Origin: an uncultured Pseudomonadota bacterium
Lineage (GTDB): Bacteria > Myxococcota_A > Bradymonadia > Bradymonadales > GCA-2716585
Direction: 5' to 3'
Assembly: GCA_937123825.1 (NCBI GenBank)
Contig: CAKZKQ010000161.1
Span: 1 to 49,816 of the forward strand
DNA length: 49,816 nt
In this document: one piece after another, positions 26,003 to 36,015 of the stretch
How the letters are laid out: each line of letters starts with the position of its first letter
How positions within the stretch are numbered: the stretch's first letter is position 1
The notes under the pieces: generated by a model
Told to the model about the DNA's origin: nothing
Databases searched by the model: none
The model's input: only the letters and a program-made list of their open reading frames with translations
Position numbers and translations under genes: made by a program

Positions 26003-26521
26003 TCAGACGCCCGCGCGCAGCAGCGCGTCGAGTTCAAAGACGTGCGGGTCATCGGCGCCCATCTGGCGCAACGCCTGGGCCAACCGCACAAGATACTGGT
26101 CATTGGGACCGCTGGGTCCGACGCTGGTCGCAATGGTCTTGACGATCTCCGCCGCCGACGCGTCCCCAAGCCAGTGCGGGTTCTGGGGCTCGGCGATGTA
26201 AATCAGCGCCCCCTCAATGGACGGTTGACCCGGCACATGGACCTTCACGTGGTGTTGGCTGTAGCCGCCCTGCTCCCGAACATCCAGGTTGGCCACAATC
26301 TGCCGCGCCACAGCCTCATCCACGCGGTAGGCCCTGCCCCAACAGCGCTCCGTGGGAGCACGGATCAGCGTAACGACGCGCCCTGGAGCCCCGGGGACCC
26401 CACGGTGATCGGTCGATCCCTGCCAGAACCGTCGGCTCCAGCCCTCGATGTAGCCGTCTTGATGGTCCAGATGCTCAAACGCCGGTCGCCAGATGAGCGA
26501 TCCGTAGCCAAAAATCCACAT
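26003..26521 (-). CDS. chaC: ChaC-type gamma-glutamylcyclotransferase
   Basis: 172 residues from ATG 26521, which starts directly at the family N-terminus MWIFGYGSLIW. The YGSL motif binds the glutamyl group; the catalytic Glu is Glu83 (DVREQGGY). ChaC enzymes split glutathione into 5-oxoproline and Cys-Gly. The open frame extends upstream to 26650 but without similarity. It is convergent with nrtR and divergent from the S9 protease. Regulation is not visible. Confidence 0.9.
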   Translation of the reverse strand: MWIFGYGSLIWRPAFEHLDHQDGYIEGWSRRFWQGSTDHRGVPGAPGRVVTLIRAPTERCWGRAYRVDEAVARQIVANLDVREQGGYSQHHVKVHVPGQPSIEGALIYIAEPQNPHWLGDASAAEIVKTIATSVGPSGPNDQYLVRLAQALRQMGADDPHVFELDALLRAGV

Positions 26522-26631
26522 GGTGGCCTCGTCGGTGATGGAACGGCCGCAGCCTGCCCACAAGCTACACAAAAGAGCGGGGTTCTGGTAACCCATTGCG
26601 GTGTTGAAAACCACAGCATGGAGCACGCCCG

Positions 26632-28881
<2,250 letters not shown>

Positions 28882-28890
28882 CGCCCATTG

Positions 28891-28916
28891 GCCGCCGCGG
28901 GATCGCGCGCGGCGGC
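28891..28916. terminator. Hairpin between convergent genes
   Basis: A 9-bp GC stem, GCCGCCGCG (28891-28899) with CGCGGCGGC (28908-28916), and an 8-base loop. It lies ten bases after the S9 protease stop and before the convergent msrB. It may stop transcription from both sides, but has no T-tract. Confidence 0.5.
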
Positions 28917-28952
28917 GCATGGCCAGCGCCTATGCTGGCTCAAACCCCACGC

Positions 28953-29573
28953 TCACTTCTGCTTGTCGTGGGGCACAAAGTCCAAGCTGACAGAGTTGAT
29001 GCAATAGCGTAGGCCGGTGGGCTGGGGACCGTCGGGGAAGACGTGGCCCAGGTGCCCGTCGCAGTGCGCGCAGTGAACCTCGGTGCGGACCATCCCGTAT
29101 TTGTTGTCGACCTCTTCGCCCACGCGGCCTTTTTCGACCGGCGTGGTGAAGCTTGGCCAGCCGGTGCCCGACTTGAATTTGTGCTCGGAGGCAAAGAGCG
29201 GCGCGCCGCAACCCGAGCAGTGGTAGACCCCATGGCCTTTGTGGTCCCAGTACTTGCCGGTGAAGGCCCGCTCGGTGCCATCCTTGCGCAGCACCGCAAA
29301 CTCGTCATCGGTGAGGATCTCGGCCCAATCGGCCTCGGTGAGTTTGGATTTGGTGCCCACCTTGGGAGGGTTTTGAGCGTTGGTTGGCGCCTCTTTCATC
29401 GCCTTTTTGGCGGGCTCGTTGACCGGCGAGGCGGCCACGGCCGAGGGCGCCTCATCATCGCGCGCCGCCGCAGCGTCTGTGTTGCACGCCGTCAAGGCGG
29501 CCACCATCGCCAGCATCAACGCCACAACCAGCACCATCAGCTCACCTTTGGTGATGAAGTTCGACATCTGCAT
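28953..29573 (-). CDS. msrB: Peptide methionine-R-sulfoxide reductase, lipoprotein form
   Basis: 206 residues. Hydrophobic signal with lipobox LTAC (about residue 30) and an Ala/Asp/Pro linker, then an MsrB domain (about 75-200). Two zinc CxxC pairs (CSGCG and [10 protein letters not shown]), TGWPSF and the catalytic Cys191 (RYCINS) are all present. It reduces methionine-R-sulfoxide in proteins; the lipid anchor puts it in the envelope, where an electron donor other than cytosolic thioredoxin would be needed. A GGAGGACA ribosome site immediately precedes ATG 29573. Confidence 0.95.
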   Translation of the reverse strand: MQMSNFITKGELMVLVVALMLAMVAALTACNTDAAAARDDEAPSAVAASPVNEPAKKAMKEAPTNAQNPPKVGTKSKLTEADWAEILTDDEFAVLRKDGTERAFTGKYWDHKGHGVYHCSGCGAPLFASEHKFKSGTGWPSFTTPVEKGRVGEEVDNKYGMVRTEVHCAHCDGHLGHVFPDGPQPTGLRYCINSVSLDFVPHDKQK

Positions 29574-29814
29574 TGTCCTCCAAGCTCAAGCGCGGCTTAT
29601 TGCGCGCCGGTTGTGTTCAAAACTCGTGCGCCCTCAATGAAGGACACGGATCCGTTCGCCGCTTGGGTGTTTTGGGCCGCACTCGCTTATTAAGCGCCGC
29701 GCGGGCAACCAGCAAACACTGCTCGGCCAGGCATCTGGTCTCATGGTACGCCATGGCACAGACGCGGTTACAAACCTGCAGATGATTTCTGATCGTAGGA
29801 AGGTGTTCACCAAC

Positions 29815-29834
29815 GCGACAAGCGCGCTTGTCGC
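29815..29834. promoter_or_regulatory. 20-bp perfect palindrome
   Basis: GCGACAAGCG followed by its exact reverse complement CGCTTGTCGC. It lies 170 bases upstream of the sigma-54-like promoter, a distance typical of enhancer sites for sigma-54 activators, and is flanked by two copies of AGGTGTTCA. Confidence 0.4.
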
Positions 29835-30003
29835 TCGTTTGTAAGCAAGAGGTGTTCAGTCACCGGAAGGTCGACATTTATGCGCGCTGGGTGACGCAGA
29901 TTGTCACCACCAAACTCCGGTACAAGCACACGAACATCACGAAACATCGTTTTTTGACCAAAAAACGAGCAAAGAAGCTCAGGATGGGCAAAATCATGCT
30001 GAT

Positions 30004-30019
30004 TGGCATGGTTCTAGCT
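30004..30019 (+). promoter_or_regulatory. Sigma-54-like promoter for the pilin
   Basis: TGGCAT-GGTTC-TAGCT. The -24 GG and -12 GC dinucleotides are at the exact spacing of the sigma-54 consensus TGGCAC-N5-TTGCA. It lies about 81 bases before the pilin ATG. PilA genes in several lineages depend on sigma-54 and PilR. Confidence 0.5.
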
Positions 30020-30099
30020 GAATCTGCCGTTCGTTTTAGCAATGGACCGGCGGTAGAGGGCGCCGCAAGCCGCATCAAAGCACTGAGGGCAAACACCAC

Positions 30100-30663
30100 A
30101 TGAACATCGTCAAAAGCAGGCGTGGCTTTACTTTGATTGAGTTGATGATCGTGGTTTCGATCATCGGCATCCTGGCATCGATCGCCATCCCGGCGTTCAT
30201 CCGCTACGTCAAACAGACCAAGACGTCCGAGGCCTTTACCAACCTGAAAGCCATCGGGGATGGCGCATCGTCATATTACCAGGTGGATCACTATACGGCA
30301 CAAGGCGTCCCGGTGGCGGCCAAGCAGTTCCCCACAACCAACGGAGCGTTGGGGGACAATACATCCAAGCTCAATCCGGCGTTCATCCCCCAGGGCACCA
30401 AATTCTCCACCAGCATCACGGACTGGGATGAGGAGCCCTGGCTGGCGCTCAAGTTCCAGATCATCAAGCCCCAGTACTACCGGTATCGTTTTGTGTCCTT
30501 CAACGACCCGGCAGGGACCGACAACTTCACCAGCAGCGCCGAGGGTGACCTGGACGCCGACAACCTCACCTCGCGGTTCAACCTGGGGGGCAGCGGCAAC
30601 GCGGAAGGGGATGTGACGTTGACCCCGGTCTTCCTGAGCGACCCGGATCTGGAGTTGGAGTGA
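30100..30663 (+). CDS. Type IV pilin-like protein
   Basis: 187 residues. Short basic leader ending in Gly at the prepilin cleavage site RRG/FTLIELM, with Glu5 of the mature protein, then a hydrophobic helix (IVVSIIGILASIAIPAF). The C-terminal region has aromatic and Asp/Asn-rich turns but only one pilin-like beta region and no disulfide pair. It may be a major or minor pilin. ATG 30100 is fixed by the leader. A sigma-54-like promoter precedes it; no pil assembly genes are in the window. Confidence 0.88.
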   Translation: MNIVKSRRGFTLIELMIVVSIIGILASIAIPAFIRYVKQTKTSEAFTNLKAIGDGASSYYQVDHYTAQGVPVAAKQFPTTNGALGDNTSKLNPAFIPQGTKFSTSITDWDEEPWLALKFQIIKPQYYRYRFVSFNDPAGTDNFTSSAEGDLDADNLTSRFNLGGSGNAEGDVTLTPVFLSDPDLELE

Positions 30664-30744
30664 TCAACGCTGCTCCCAAACCCTGGCCAACACAGCCGGC
30701 GGCATGAAGCATGGGTGTCAGCCAGCGCCCCCCAACAGCGCTCT

Positions 30745-31932
30745 TTATTGGACGGCGTTGATGATGGTCTGCGCGAAGCGCTCCAGCGAGTCGTCGTAGG
30801 GGATGGAGCAGACATTGTCAGCGGAGCCACCAAACGCCCCGATGAACTCCTCGTAGCGGTAGCCGGCGTACCCTTCCCCGCCTTCATCCGAGAAACACGC
30901 TGGCCTGACTTCATTGCCGGTGTCGTAGCGGATGCCGTCGTCGGGTGCGATGATCCCCGAAGCGATGACTTTGCTGCGGTCGCCGCCCTTGGACTGGGCC
31001 AACTCATCAACGAGCTGCTCCACGCCCACCAACTGATCGGACTCCCACTCGCAGATGTTGCCGTTGATCTTATCCAGCGCCCCGCGATCGGTGCAATCGT
31101 TCTCATCGGTGACAAAGAAGACCGCCAGGTGGGCATCTGGGCGCACAAAGCCTGCGTTTTCGCTTGGCGCGCTCTCACCAACCGCCGTCACCGCAGCGTC
31201 CAAACCGGCCTCAAATCCAGTTCCGCCCGTGCCCACCGCCAGATTGCACCCGAGGTGCAGTTCCAGTGCATCCTGCCCAGGGCCATCGCCGGCCAGATAG
31301 TCGGCAGAACTCAAAATCCGAGGCGGCAACTGCCCGCCCACATCCCCAGCCCCCGGGCACTGACTGATGTCGATGGTCAATAGGCACGCAGGGCTGGTCT
31401 CGTTGTTGGGGACGTTCTGAAAGCGCCCCGACTCCAGGGGGTTTTCCATGTCGGTGGTCACCACGGCGACCTGAAAATCAACGCCAGCGTCGATCAGCGC
31501 ATCCACCAAGCTGCTGATGTTTGTGCGCACCGAGTCCTGCTCTTCACACATGGAGCCGGAGTTGTCGATCACCATCAGGATGTCGACCTTGTTGGTCCCG
31601 GCGGGCAGATCGGGGTTGGGCGGAGGATCGGGGCGAGGATCGGCAGAAGGGGGCGGGTAGGCTTCTTCGACGGCTCGGTCGAGGCGCTCACCGGGAATCT
31701 CTGAGTCTCCAGCACAGATGACGTGGCCGTTGTGCTCAATGCGATTGTCCAGCGCCGGGGGGCAGTTGAAGCCTGTCTCGGTGATGTCCCCCTCAAAGAC
31801 ACAGAAGGTGTCCCCGTCAATGACAGCCTCACGGCTGCCTTCGGCGCAAAGCTCGGCGGCGTTTTTGTACGAGGCGTCGTCGCACCCCACCCACACCATC
31901 GACACCATCAGCAACACACCCAGACGTTTCAT
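30745..31932 (-). CDS. von Willebrand A domain lipoprotein
   Basis: 395 residues. Lipobox WVGC (Cys17), then Cys-containing N-terminal region and a Pro/Asp-rich hinge (about 92-112). The vWA domain starts near 115 (DILMVIDNSGSMCEE) with the MIDAS D-x-S-x-S at about 123-127. It holds many Cys, as in extracellular Cys-stabilised proteins, and resembles vWA lipoproteins common in Myxococcota. Start overlaps the stop of the upstream HTH gene (ATGA), so the two are coupled. Ligand unknown. Confidence 0.83.
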   Translation of the reverse strand: MKRLGVLLMVSMVWVGCDDASYKNAAELCAEGSREAVIDGDTFCVFEGDITETGFNCPPALDNRIEHNGHVICAGDSEIPGERLDRAVEEAYPPPSADPRPDPPPNPDLPAGTNKVDILMVIDNSGSMCEEQDSVRTNISSLVDALIDAGVDFQVAVVTTDMENPLESGRFQNVPNNETSPACLLTIDISQCPGAGDVGGQLPPRILSSADYLAGDGPGQDALELHLGCNLAVGTGGTGFEAGLDAAVTAVGESAPSENAGFVRPDAHLAVFFVTDENDCTDRGALDKINGNICEWESDQLVGVEQLVDELAQSKGGDRSKVIASGIIAPDDGIRYDTGNEVRPACFSDEGGEGYAGYRYEEFIGAFGGSADNVCSIPYDDSLERFAQTIINAVQ

Positions 31933-32726
31933 GACTCCTCCTCCTCTTGCCTGCCGTTGTTCTCAGCCCGCCTTGTTTTGAAGTATTCGTAAGGTGCCCA
32001 AACAATCGAGACGTCCATGGGCTGCGCGTCATCGTCGCCCTGGGCTGCCTCATCCATTTTCACCAACTCTGGCCAGATGACCTCTTCATAGAGCTTGCGC
32101 ATCTTGGGCAGATCTTCGCGCCGCACGCGCAAGCTCAGCGTCCTGGCAAAAGCCTCGTCGCTGCCGTCAAAGAACCGCCCGAAGACCGCCGCCGAGAGGT
32201 TCTCAAGCAAGTTGTTGAGACCATCCACGCGGGCCAACCATGCCCCCTGAACCAACCGAAACTGCGAGCGGTTGACCTCGTAGGTCACCGTCCTGCCCCG
32301 GTTCTCCTTGACGCGACCGTCGCGCATCAGAAGTTCGAGCGCTGCGCGAACCTGACCGGGCTCAGCGTCGGGAAAAGCCTGCTGCAACCTCGCCTCGCTC
32401 AACGCCCCCGACCAAAGCGCAAACTCCAACCGCCGCGGCAGACCGTGCTTGTCCTCGTCGGCCGCAAAGTTGTGCTTGAGGCGCTTGGAGAGCAACGCGA
32501 CCTTGCGCATGCTGACCCCAAGCTGGTCGCTGATCTGACGCATCTTCAGACCCTGGCGCTTGAGCTCGTGGTAGTAAGCCATCTGCAACAAGTCGCCCAT
32601 GTCCCGCAACGGAATCTTAAAGAGCCTCGCCAGCCGCACCGAAGGCAGCAAGAGCGCGTAGACCACCCAGGTCTGTGTCTGCTTGCGCTCGTCTTGCTCG
32701 GGGCTCTCTTTGGGATCTTCGCTCAC
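31929..32726 (-). CDS. Two-HTH regulator-like protein
   Basis: 265 residues from GTG 32726 with AAGGAG seven bases upstream. Residues about 58-85 hold a helix-turn-helix (MRQISDQLGVSMRKVALLSKRL). Residues about 105-150 look like a winged helix (ARLQQAFPDAEPGQVRAALELLMRDGRV, then TVTYEVN). The remaining C-terminal half is helical and acidic. No named family recognised. It overlaps the vWA lipoprotein gene by four bases, and palindromes lie in front of it, so self-regulation of the pair is a reasonable inference. Confidence 0.6.
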   Translation of the reverse strand: MSEDPKESPEQDERKQTQTWVVYALLLPSVRLARLFKIPLRDMGDLLQMAYYHELKRQGLKMRQISDQLGVSMRKVALLSKRLKHNFAADEDKHGLPRRLEFALWSGALSEARLQQAFPDAEPGQVRAALELLMRDGRVKENRGRTVTYEVNRSQFRLVQGAWLARVDGLNNLLENLSAAVFGRFFDGSDEAFARTLSLRVRREDLPKMRKLYEEVIWPELVKMDEAAQGDDDAQPMDVSIVWAPYEYFKTRRAENNGRQEEEES

Positions 32727-32749
32727 GGGTTGTCTCCTTCTGACAAACT

Positions 32750-32807
32750 TATTGTGCGCAGTTTTGCATAAAGCGTCAATCCAATTTATGCATTTTTGTG
32801 CACAAAA
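32750..32807 (-). promoter_or_regulatory. Palindromic operator candidates before the HTH gene
   Basis: Three related sites: TTGTGCGCA (about 32753-32761), inverted TGCATAAA / TTTATGCA (32765-32772 and 32785-32792), and a perfect TTTTGTG-CACAAAA (32794-32807). They lie 25-80 bases upstream of the HTH gene start, in AT-rich DNA. Confidence 0.45.
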
Positions 32808-33020
32808 TCACCATTCGAGACCTCAACCCCCACCAACAGGGCCTCGAAAAATCGACCCAAGACCACCCCGTGCCCTTCCAACGCACGTCAGGGAACACCC
32901 AAAACCCAACGCAGCGACGCAACACCGCACAATCGCCGCTGGCCACGCAGAGCCGCGCATCAGAACAAAGCACACAAAGAATGGGGATTGGGAAAGCGGC
33001 AAGAGAGCGCCGCACGCACA

Positions 33021-35543
33021 TCAGCGACGCCGTCGAGGCCGCCGTTCAGCTTGGGCCGTCCAGGGATCTTCGGGCCAGGCGTGCTTGGGATAGCGCTGGC
33101 GCAGCTCCTTGCGGACCTCGGGGTAGGTGTTGGCCCAGAAGCTGCGCAGATCACGGGTGATCTGTTGGGGGCGCATGTTGGGCGCCAACAAATGCATCAA
33201 CACCACCACGCGCCCAGCGGCCACGGTGGGCGAATCGGTCAGACCAAAGAGCTCCTGGATGCGCGCGGCCAGCACGGGAGGCCCGTCAGGGGCATAGGTC
33301 AGGCGGATGCGGCTGCCACTGGGGACCTGGAGGCGCTCGGGCGCGTGGCGGTCGAGCGCTTCCTGCTGGGGCCAGGTCATCTGACCCTTGATCAAGTCGA
33401 GCCACGGGGCGCGGCGCAGTTGCTCAAAGGAGCGCCTGCCCTGGGCTGCGGCCAAAACCAGGTCTTCAAGACCCGAACCAGCCTCAAAGGTGGGCAACCC
33501 AAGCTCGGGCATCCAGCCAGCCAACGCGCGCAAACGCAAAAGATACTCGGCGGCAGGCCCCAGGCCGAGCCCCGTGGCCTTGTCCAAAGACCCCAACGCG
33601 GCCTGCGCCAGGAGCTCGGCGGCTTGCAGGTCGTCGCGCACCTTGGCGTTGTGGCGCTCCAGGACCAGATCGTCGCCGTAGACAACCTCTCGGTGCGCCT
33701 CCACGCGCCTTGAAGACGGCTCGAAGGCCAAAACCGTACGCTCCCTGGCGCGCTGACCCAGCCACGACCGCTCCACCGCGCTGGCCACGCGCACCTGGGT
33801 CTCGGACTTGCCGGCGCGCTCGGTCATATCGACGCACACAAAGAGCGGCGCGTCGCCCAGCGAGCTTTGCGGCATCAACTCCACCCCGCGCCCACCCACC
33901 ATCCGAGCACGCGCGCTGCCTTTGGCACGCCGACGCGCCACACGATCGGGATAAGCGGCCAGCAACGCGCGCCCCAGCGCCTCTTGAAAAGGCACCGACC
34001 GCTCCTGCTGTGGCGGCTTGCCCAACACACGGCGCGCGATCCCTTCAAGTTGACGCTGCGCGCGGGCCACAGTCTTGACCCCGGCGGCGTGCAAACCGGG
34101 ACCAGTGCCGCCGCGCCCGGCCGCGCGCCGCACGGCCTCCAGACGCAAACCCACGTCGGATCCCGAGCGCTTGCCCGCCGTGGGGCTGGCGTCGCGCAAG
34201 AACGGATCTCGCTCCGAGAGCAACGCCGCCGCCCAGGTCCCCAGCTCCAAGTGCCCCAGCCGCCATGCCTCGATGATCAAGCGCGACAAACGCGGGTGCA
34301 CCGGCCAGCGCACCATCTGCTGACCCAACGCGGTCACCGTGCCGTCGCCCTCCAACGCGCCCAATTGCCGAAGCAACGCCCTGGCCCCTTCCAACGCCGC
34401 CGCCGGAGGCGACTCAAACCACGGAAAGTCCTCCAAAGACGGCTCGCCCCAGGCCAACAACTCCAACGCGGGCGCCGCCATCTCCACGCGCTGAATCTCG
34501 GCCTGGTCAAAGGGCTCCATCAAGCGCTGCTCGCGCTCGGTCCACAGCCGCAAGCACACACCGGGCTGCTGGCGGCCCGCGCGGCCTGCCCGCTGGTCAG
34601 CCGACGCCTGACTGATCCGCTCGGTCTCCAGACGGTTGAGCCCTCGCCCTGGATCGTAACGCATGATCTTGGCCAGACCGGTGTCCACCACCACGGTCAC
34701 GCCAGGGATGGTCAAGCTGGTCTCGGCCACGTTGGTCGCCAACACCAATTTGCGGCGCTGACCGGGCCGAAGGGCGCGGTCCTGCTGCTCTGCGGGCAAA
34801 TCGCCGTAGAGCATCACGATCTCCAACTGGCGCTCAAGATCTTCGAGCGCCTGGGCCGTGCGGCGGATCTCTCCCACGCCGGGCAAAAAGGTCAAAATGT
34901 CCCCGCTGGTGGTGTCGAGCACCTGACGGACGCCGCTGGCGGCCACATCATGGGCGCGGCCTCGCGGCGCCACGGGCAAATAACGCACTTCCACCGGAAA
35001 GAGCCGCCCCTGGCTGACCACGATCGGACAGTCATCCAACCAGGCCGCGATCGGCTCTGGGTCGAGGGTCGCGGACATGACCACCAGGCGCAGCTCGGGG
35101 CGCACGTCCAACTGAACGCGGCGCGCCATGGCCAGCGCCAGCTCGACCATGCGGCTGCGCTCGTGGAATTCGTCAAAAACCACCACCGAGACCCCCTCCA
35201 AAAAGGGATCCTCTTGAAGCATCCGCACCAGGATGCCTTCGGTGACAATCAAAATGCGTGTGTTTTTGCTGGCTTTGCGGTCAAAGCGGACCTGATAGCC
35301 CACCTCATGCCCCACCGACTGCCCGCGCTGCGAAGCAATCCGGGACGCCGCCGCGCGCGCCGCCACTCGCCGTGGCTCCAGCATGATGATCAGACCATCA
35401 TCGCCGGCCAACCCGGCGTCCAGCAACGCCGGTGGCACGCGGGTGGTCTTGCCAGCGCCCGTGGGCGCCTTGACCACCACGCAGGGGTCCTGGCCCAGCG
35501 CCTCGATAAGCGCAGGCAGGACGCTGTCGATCGGCAGGCTCAA
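33021..35543 (-). CDS. hrpB: ATP-dependent RNA helicase HrpB
   Basis: 840-residue DEAH-box helicase. Motif I GAGKTT (about 29-34), motif II DEFHER (124-129; HrpB has DEFH rather than DEAH), motif III SAT, then [14 protein letters not shown] and QRAGRAGR in the second RecA domain. C-terminal HrpB-specific region follows. RNA substrate unknown. It starts with TTG at 35543, whose TTGA overlaps the FKBP stop, so translation depends on the upstream gene. Motif I lies close behind this start, so no shorter start is possible. Confidence 0.93.
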   Translation of the reverse strand: MSLPIDSVLPALIEALGQDPCVVVKAPTGAGKTTRVPPALLDAGLAGDDGLIIMLEPRRVAARAAASRIASQRGQSVGHEVGYQVRFDRKASKNTRILIVTEGILVRMLQEDPFLEGVSVVVFDEFHERSRMVELALAMARRVQLDVRPELRLVVMSATLDPEPIAAWLDDCPIVVSQGRLFPVEVRYLPVAPRGRAHDVAASGVRQVLDTTSGDILTFLPGVGEIRRTAQALEDLERQLEIVMLYGDLPAEQQDRALRPGQRRKLVLATNVAETSLTIPGVTVVVDTGLAKIMRYDPGRGLNRLETERISQASADQRAGRAGRQQPGVCLRLWTEREQRLMEPFDQAEIQRVEMAAPALELLAWGEPSLEDFPWFESPPAAALEGARALLRQLGALEGDGTVTALGQQMVRWPVHPRLSRLIIEAWRLGHLELGTWAAALLSERDPFLRDASPTAGKRSGSDVGLRLEAVRRAAGRGGTGPGLHAAGVKTVARAQRQLEGIARRVLGKPPQQERSVPFQEALGRALLAAYPDRVARRRAKGSARARMVGGRGVELMPQSSLGDAPLFVCVDMTERAGKSETQVRVASAVERSWLGQRARERTVLAFEPSSRRVEAHREVVYGDDLVLERHNAKVRDDLQAAELLAQAALGSLDKATGLGLGPAAEYLLRLRALAGWMPELGLPTFEAGSGLEDLVLAAAQGRRSFEQLRRAPWLDLIKGQMTWPQQEALDRHAPERLQVPSGSRIRLTYAPDGPPVLAARIQELFGLTDSPTVAAGRVVVLMHLLAPNMRPQQITRDLRSFWANTYPEVRKELRQRYPKHAWPEDPWTAQAERRPRRRR

Positions 35544-35866
35544 GAGATGCCCAGCAGCTCGACTTCAAAGACAAGCGTGGCGTTGGGCGGAATGACGCCG
35601 CCTGCGCCGCGACTGCCGTAGCCAAGCTCCGGGGGAATGGTCAGGCGACGGCGACCACCGATGCGCATGCCCTCAACGCCCTGATCCCAACCCTTGATCA
35701 CGCGACCACCACCCAGGGGGAAGTCAAAGGGCTGACCGCGATCCACGGAGGAATCAAACTTGGTGCCGTTGGTCAGCCAACCGGTGTAGTGCACCGAAAC
35801 GCGGTGACCCGCTTTGGCCTCTGCACCACCACCCACCACCAGATCTTCAATCTTCAACTCGCTCAT
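35540..35866 (-). CDS. FKBP-type peptidyl-prolyl isomerase
   Basis: 108 residues, a minimal FKBP12-like cytosolic protein. [18 protein letters not shown], the Phe/Asp-rich turn, [42 protein letters not shown] are all typical; active-site aromatics are retained. ATG 35866 follows TAGGAG. It overlaps hrpB by four bases. It likely helps protein folding; its pairing with an RNA helicase has no obvious reason. Confidence 0.95.
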   Translation of the reverse strand: MSELKIEDLVVGGGAEAKAGHRVSVHYTGWLTNGTKFDSSVDRGQPFDFPLGGGRVIKGWDQGVEGMRIGGRRRLTIPPELGYGSRGAGGVIPPNATLVFEVELLGIS

Positions 35867-36015
35867 AAACCAGACTCCTAAGCATGTCGGCATCAGGGAC
35901 ACCAACGGATTTCATCTGCCGTCCTTTCTGTATGGAAGACGCCCTGAAAGTCAAAGCAACGGGCGCCATCACACCTTCAGTCACCCTGATGCCTTGGCGG
36001 TGCCCTGAGCTGTGT

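Larger units (their letters stand above)
29574..30099. other. Gap upstream of the pilin gene
   Basis: Over 500 bases. It holds a 20-bp palindrome (29815-29834), two AGGTGTTCA-type direct repeats flanking it (near 29801 and 29851), an AT-rich section and a sigma-54-like promoter (30004-30019). An open frame from about 29828 to 30103 is basic, without similarity, and overlaps the pilin start; it is treated as non-coding. Confidence 0.5.

Noticed and set aside
29828..30103. 91-codon open frame before the pilin
   Set aside because: Overlaps the promoter-like element and the pilin start; basic, without similarity.
33867..35621. 584-codon plus-strand open frame
   Set aside because: Antisense to hrpB; composition typical of a shadow.
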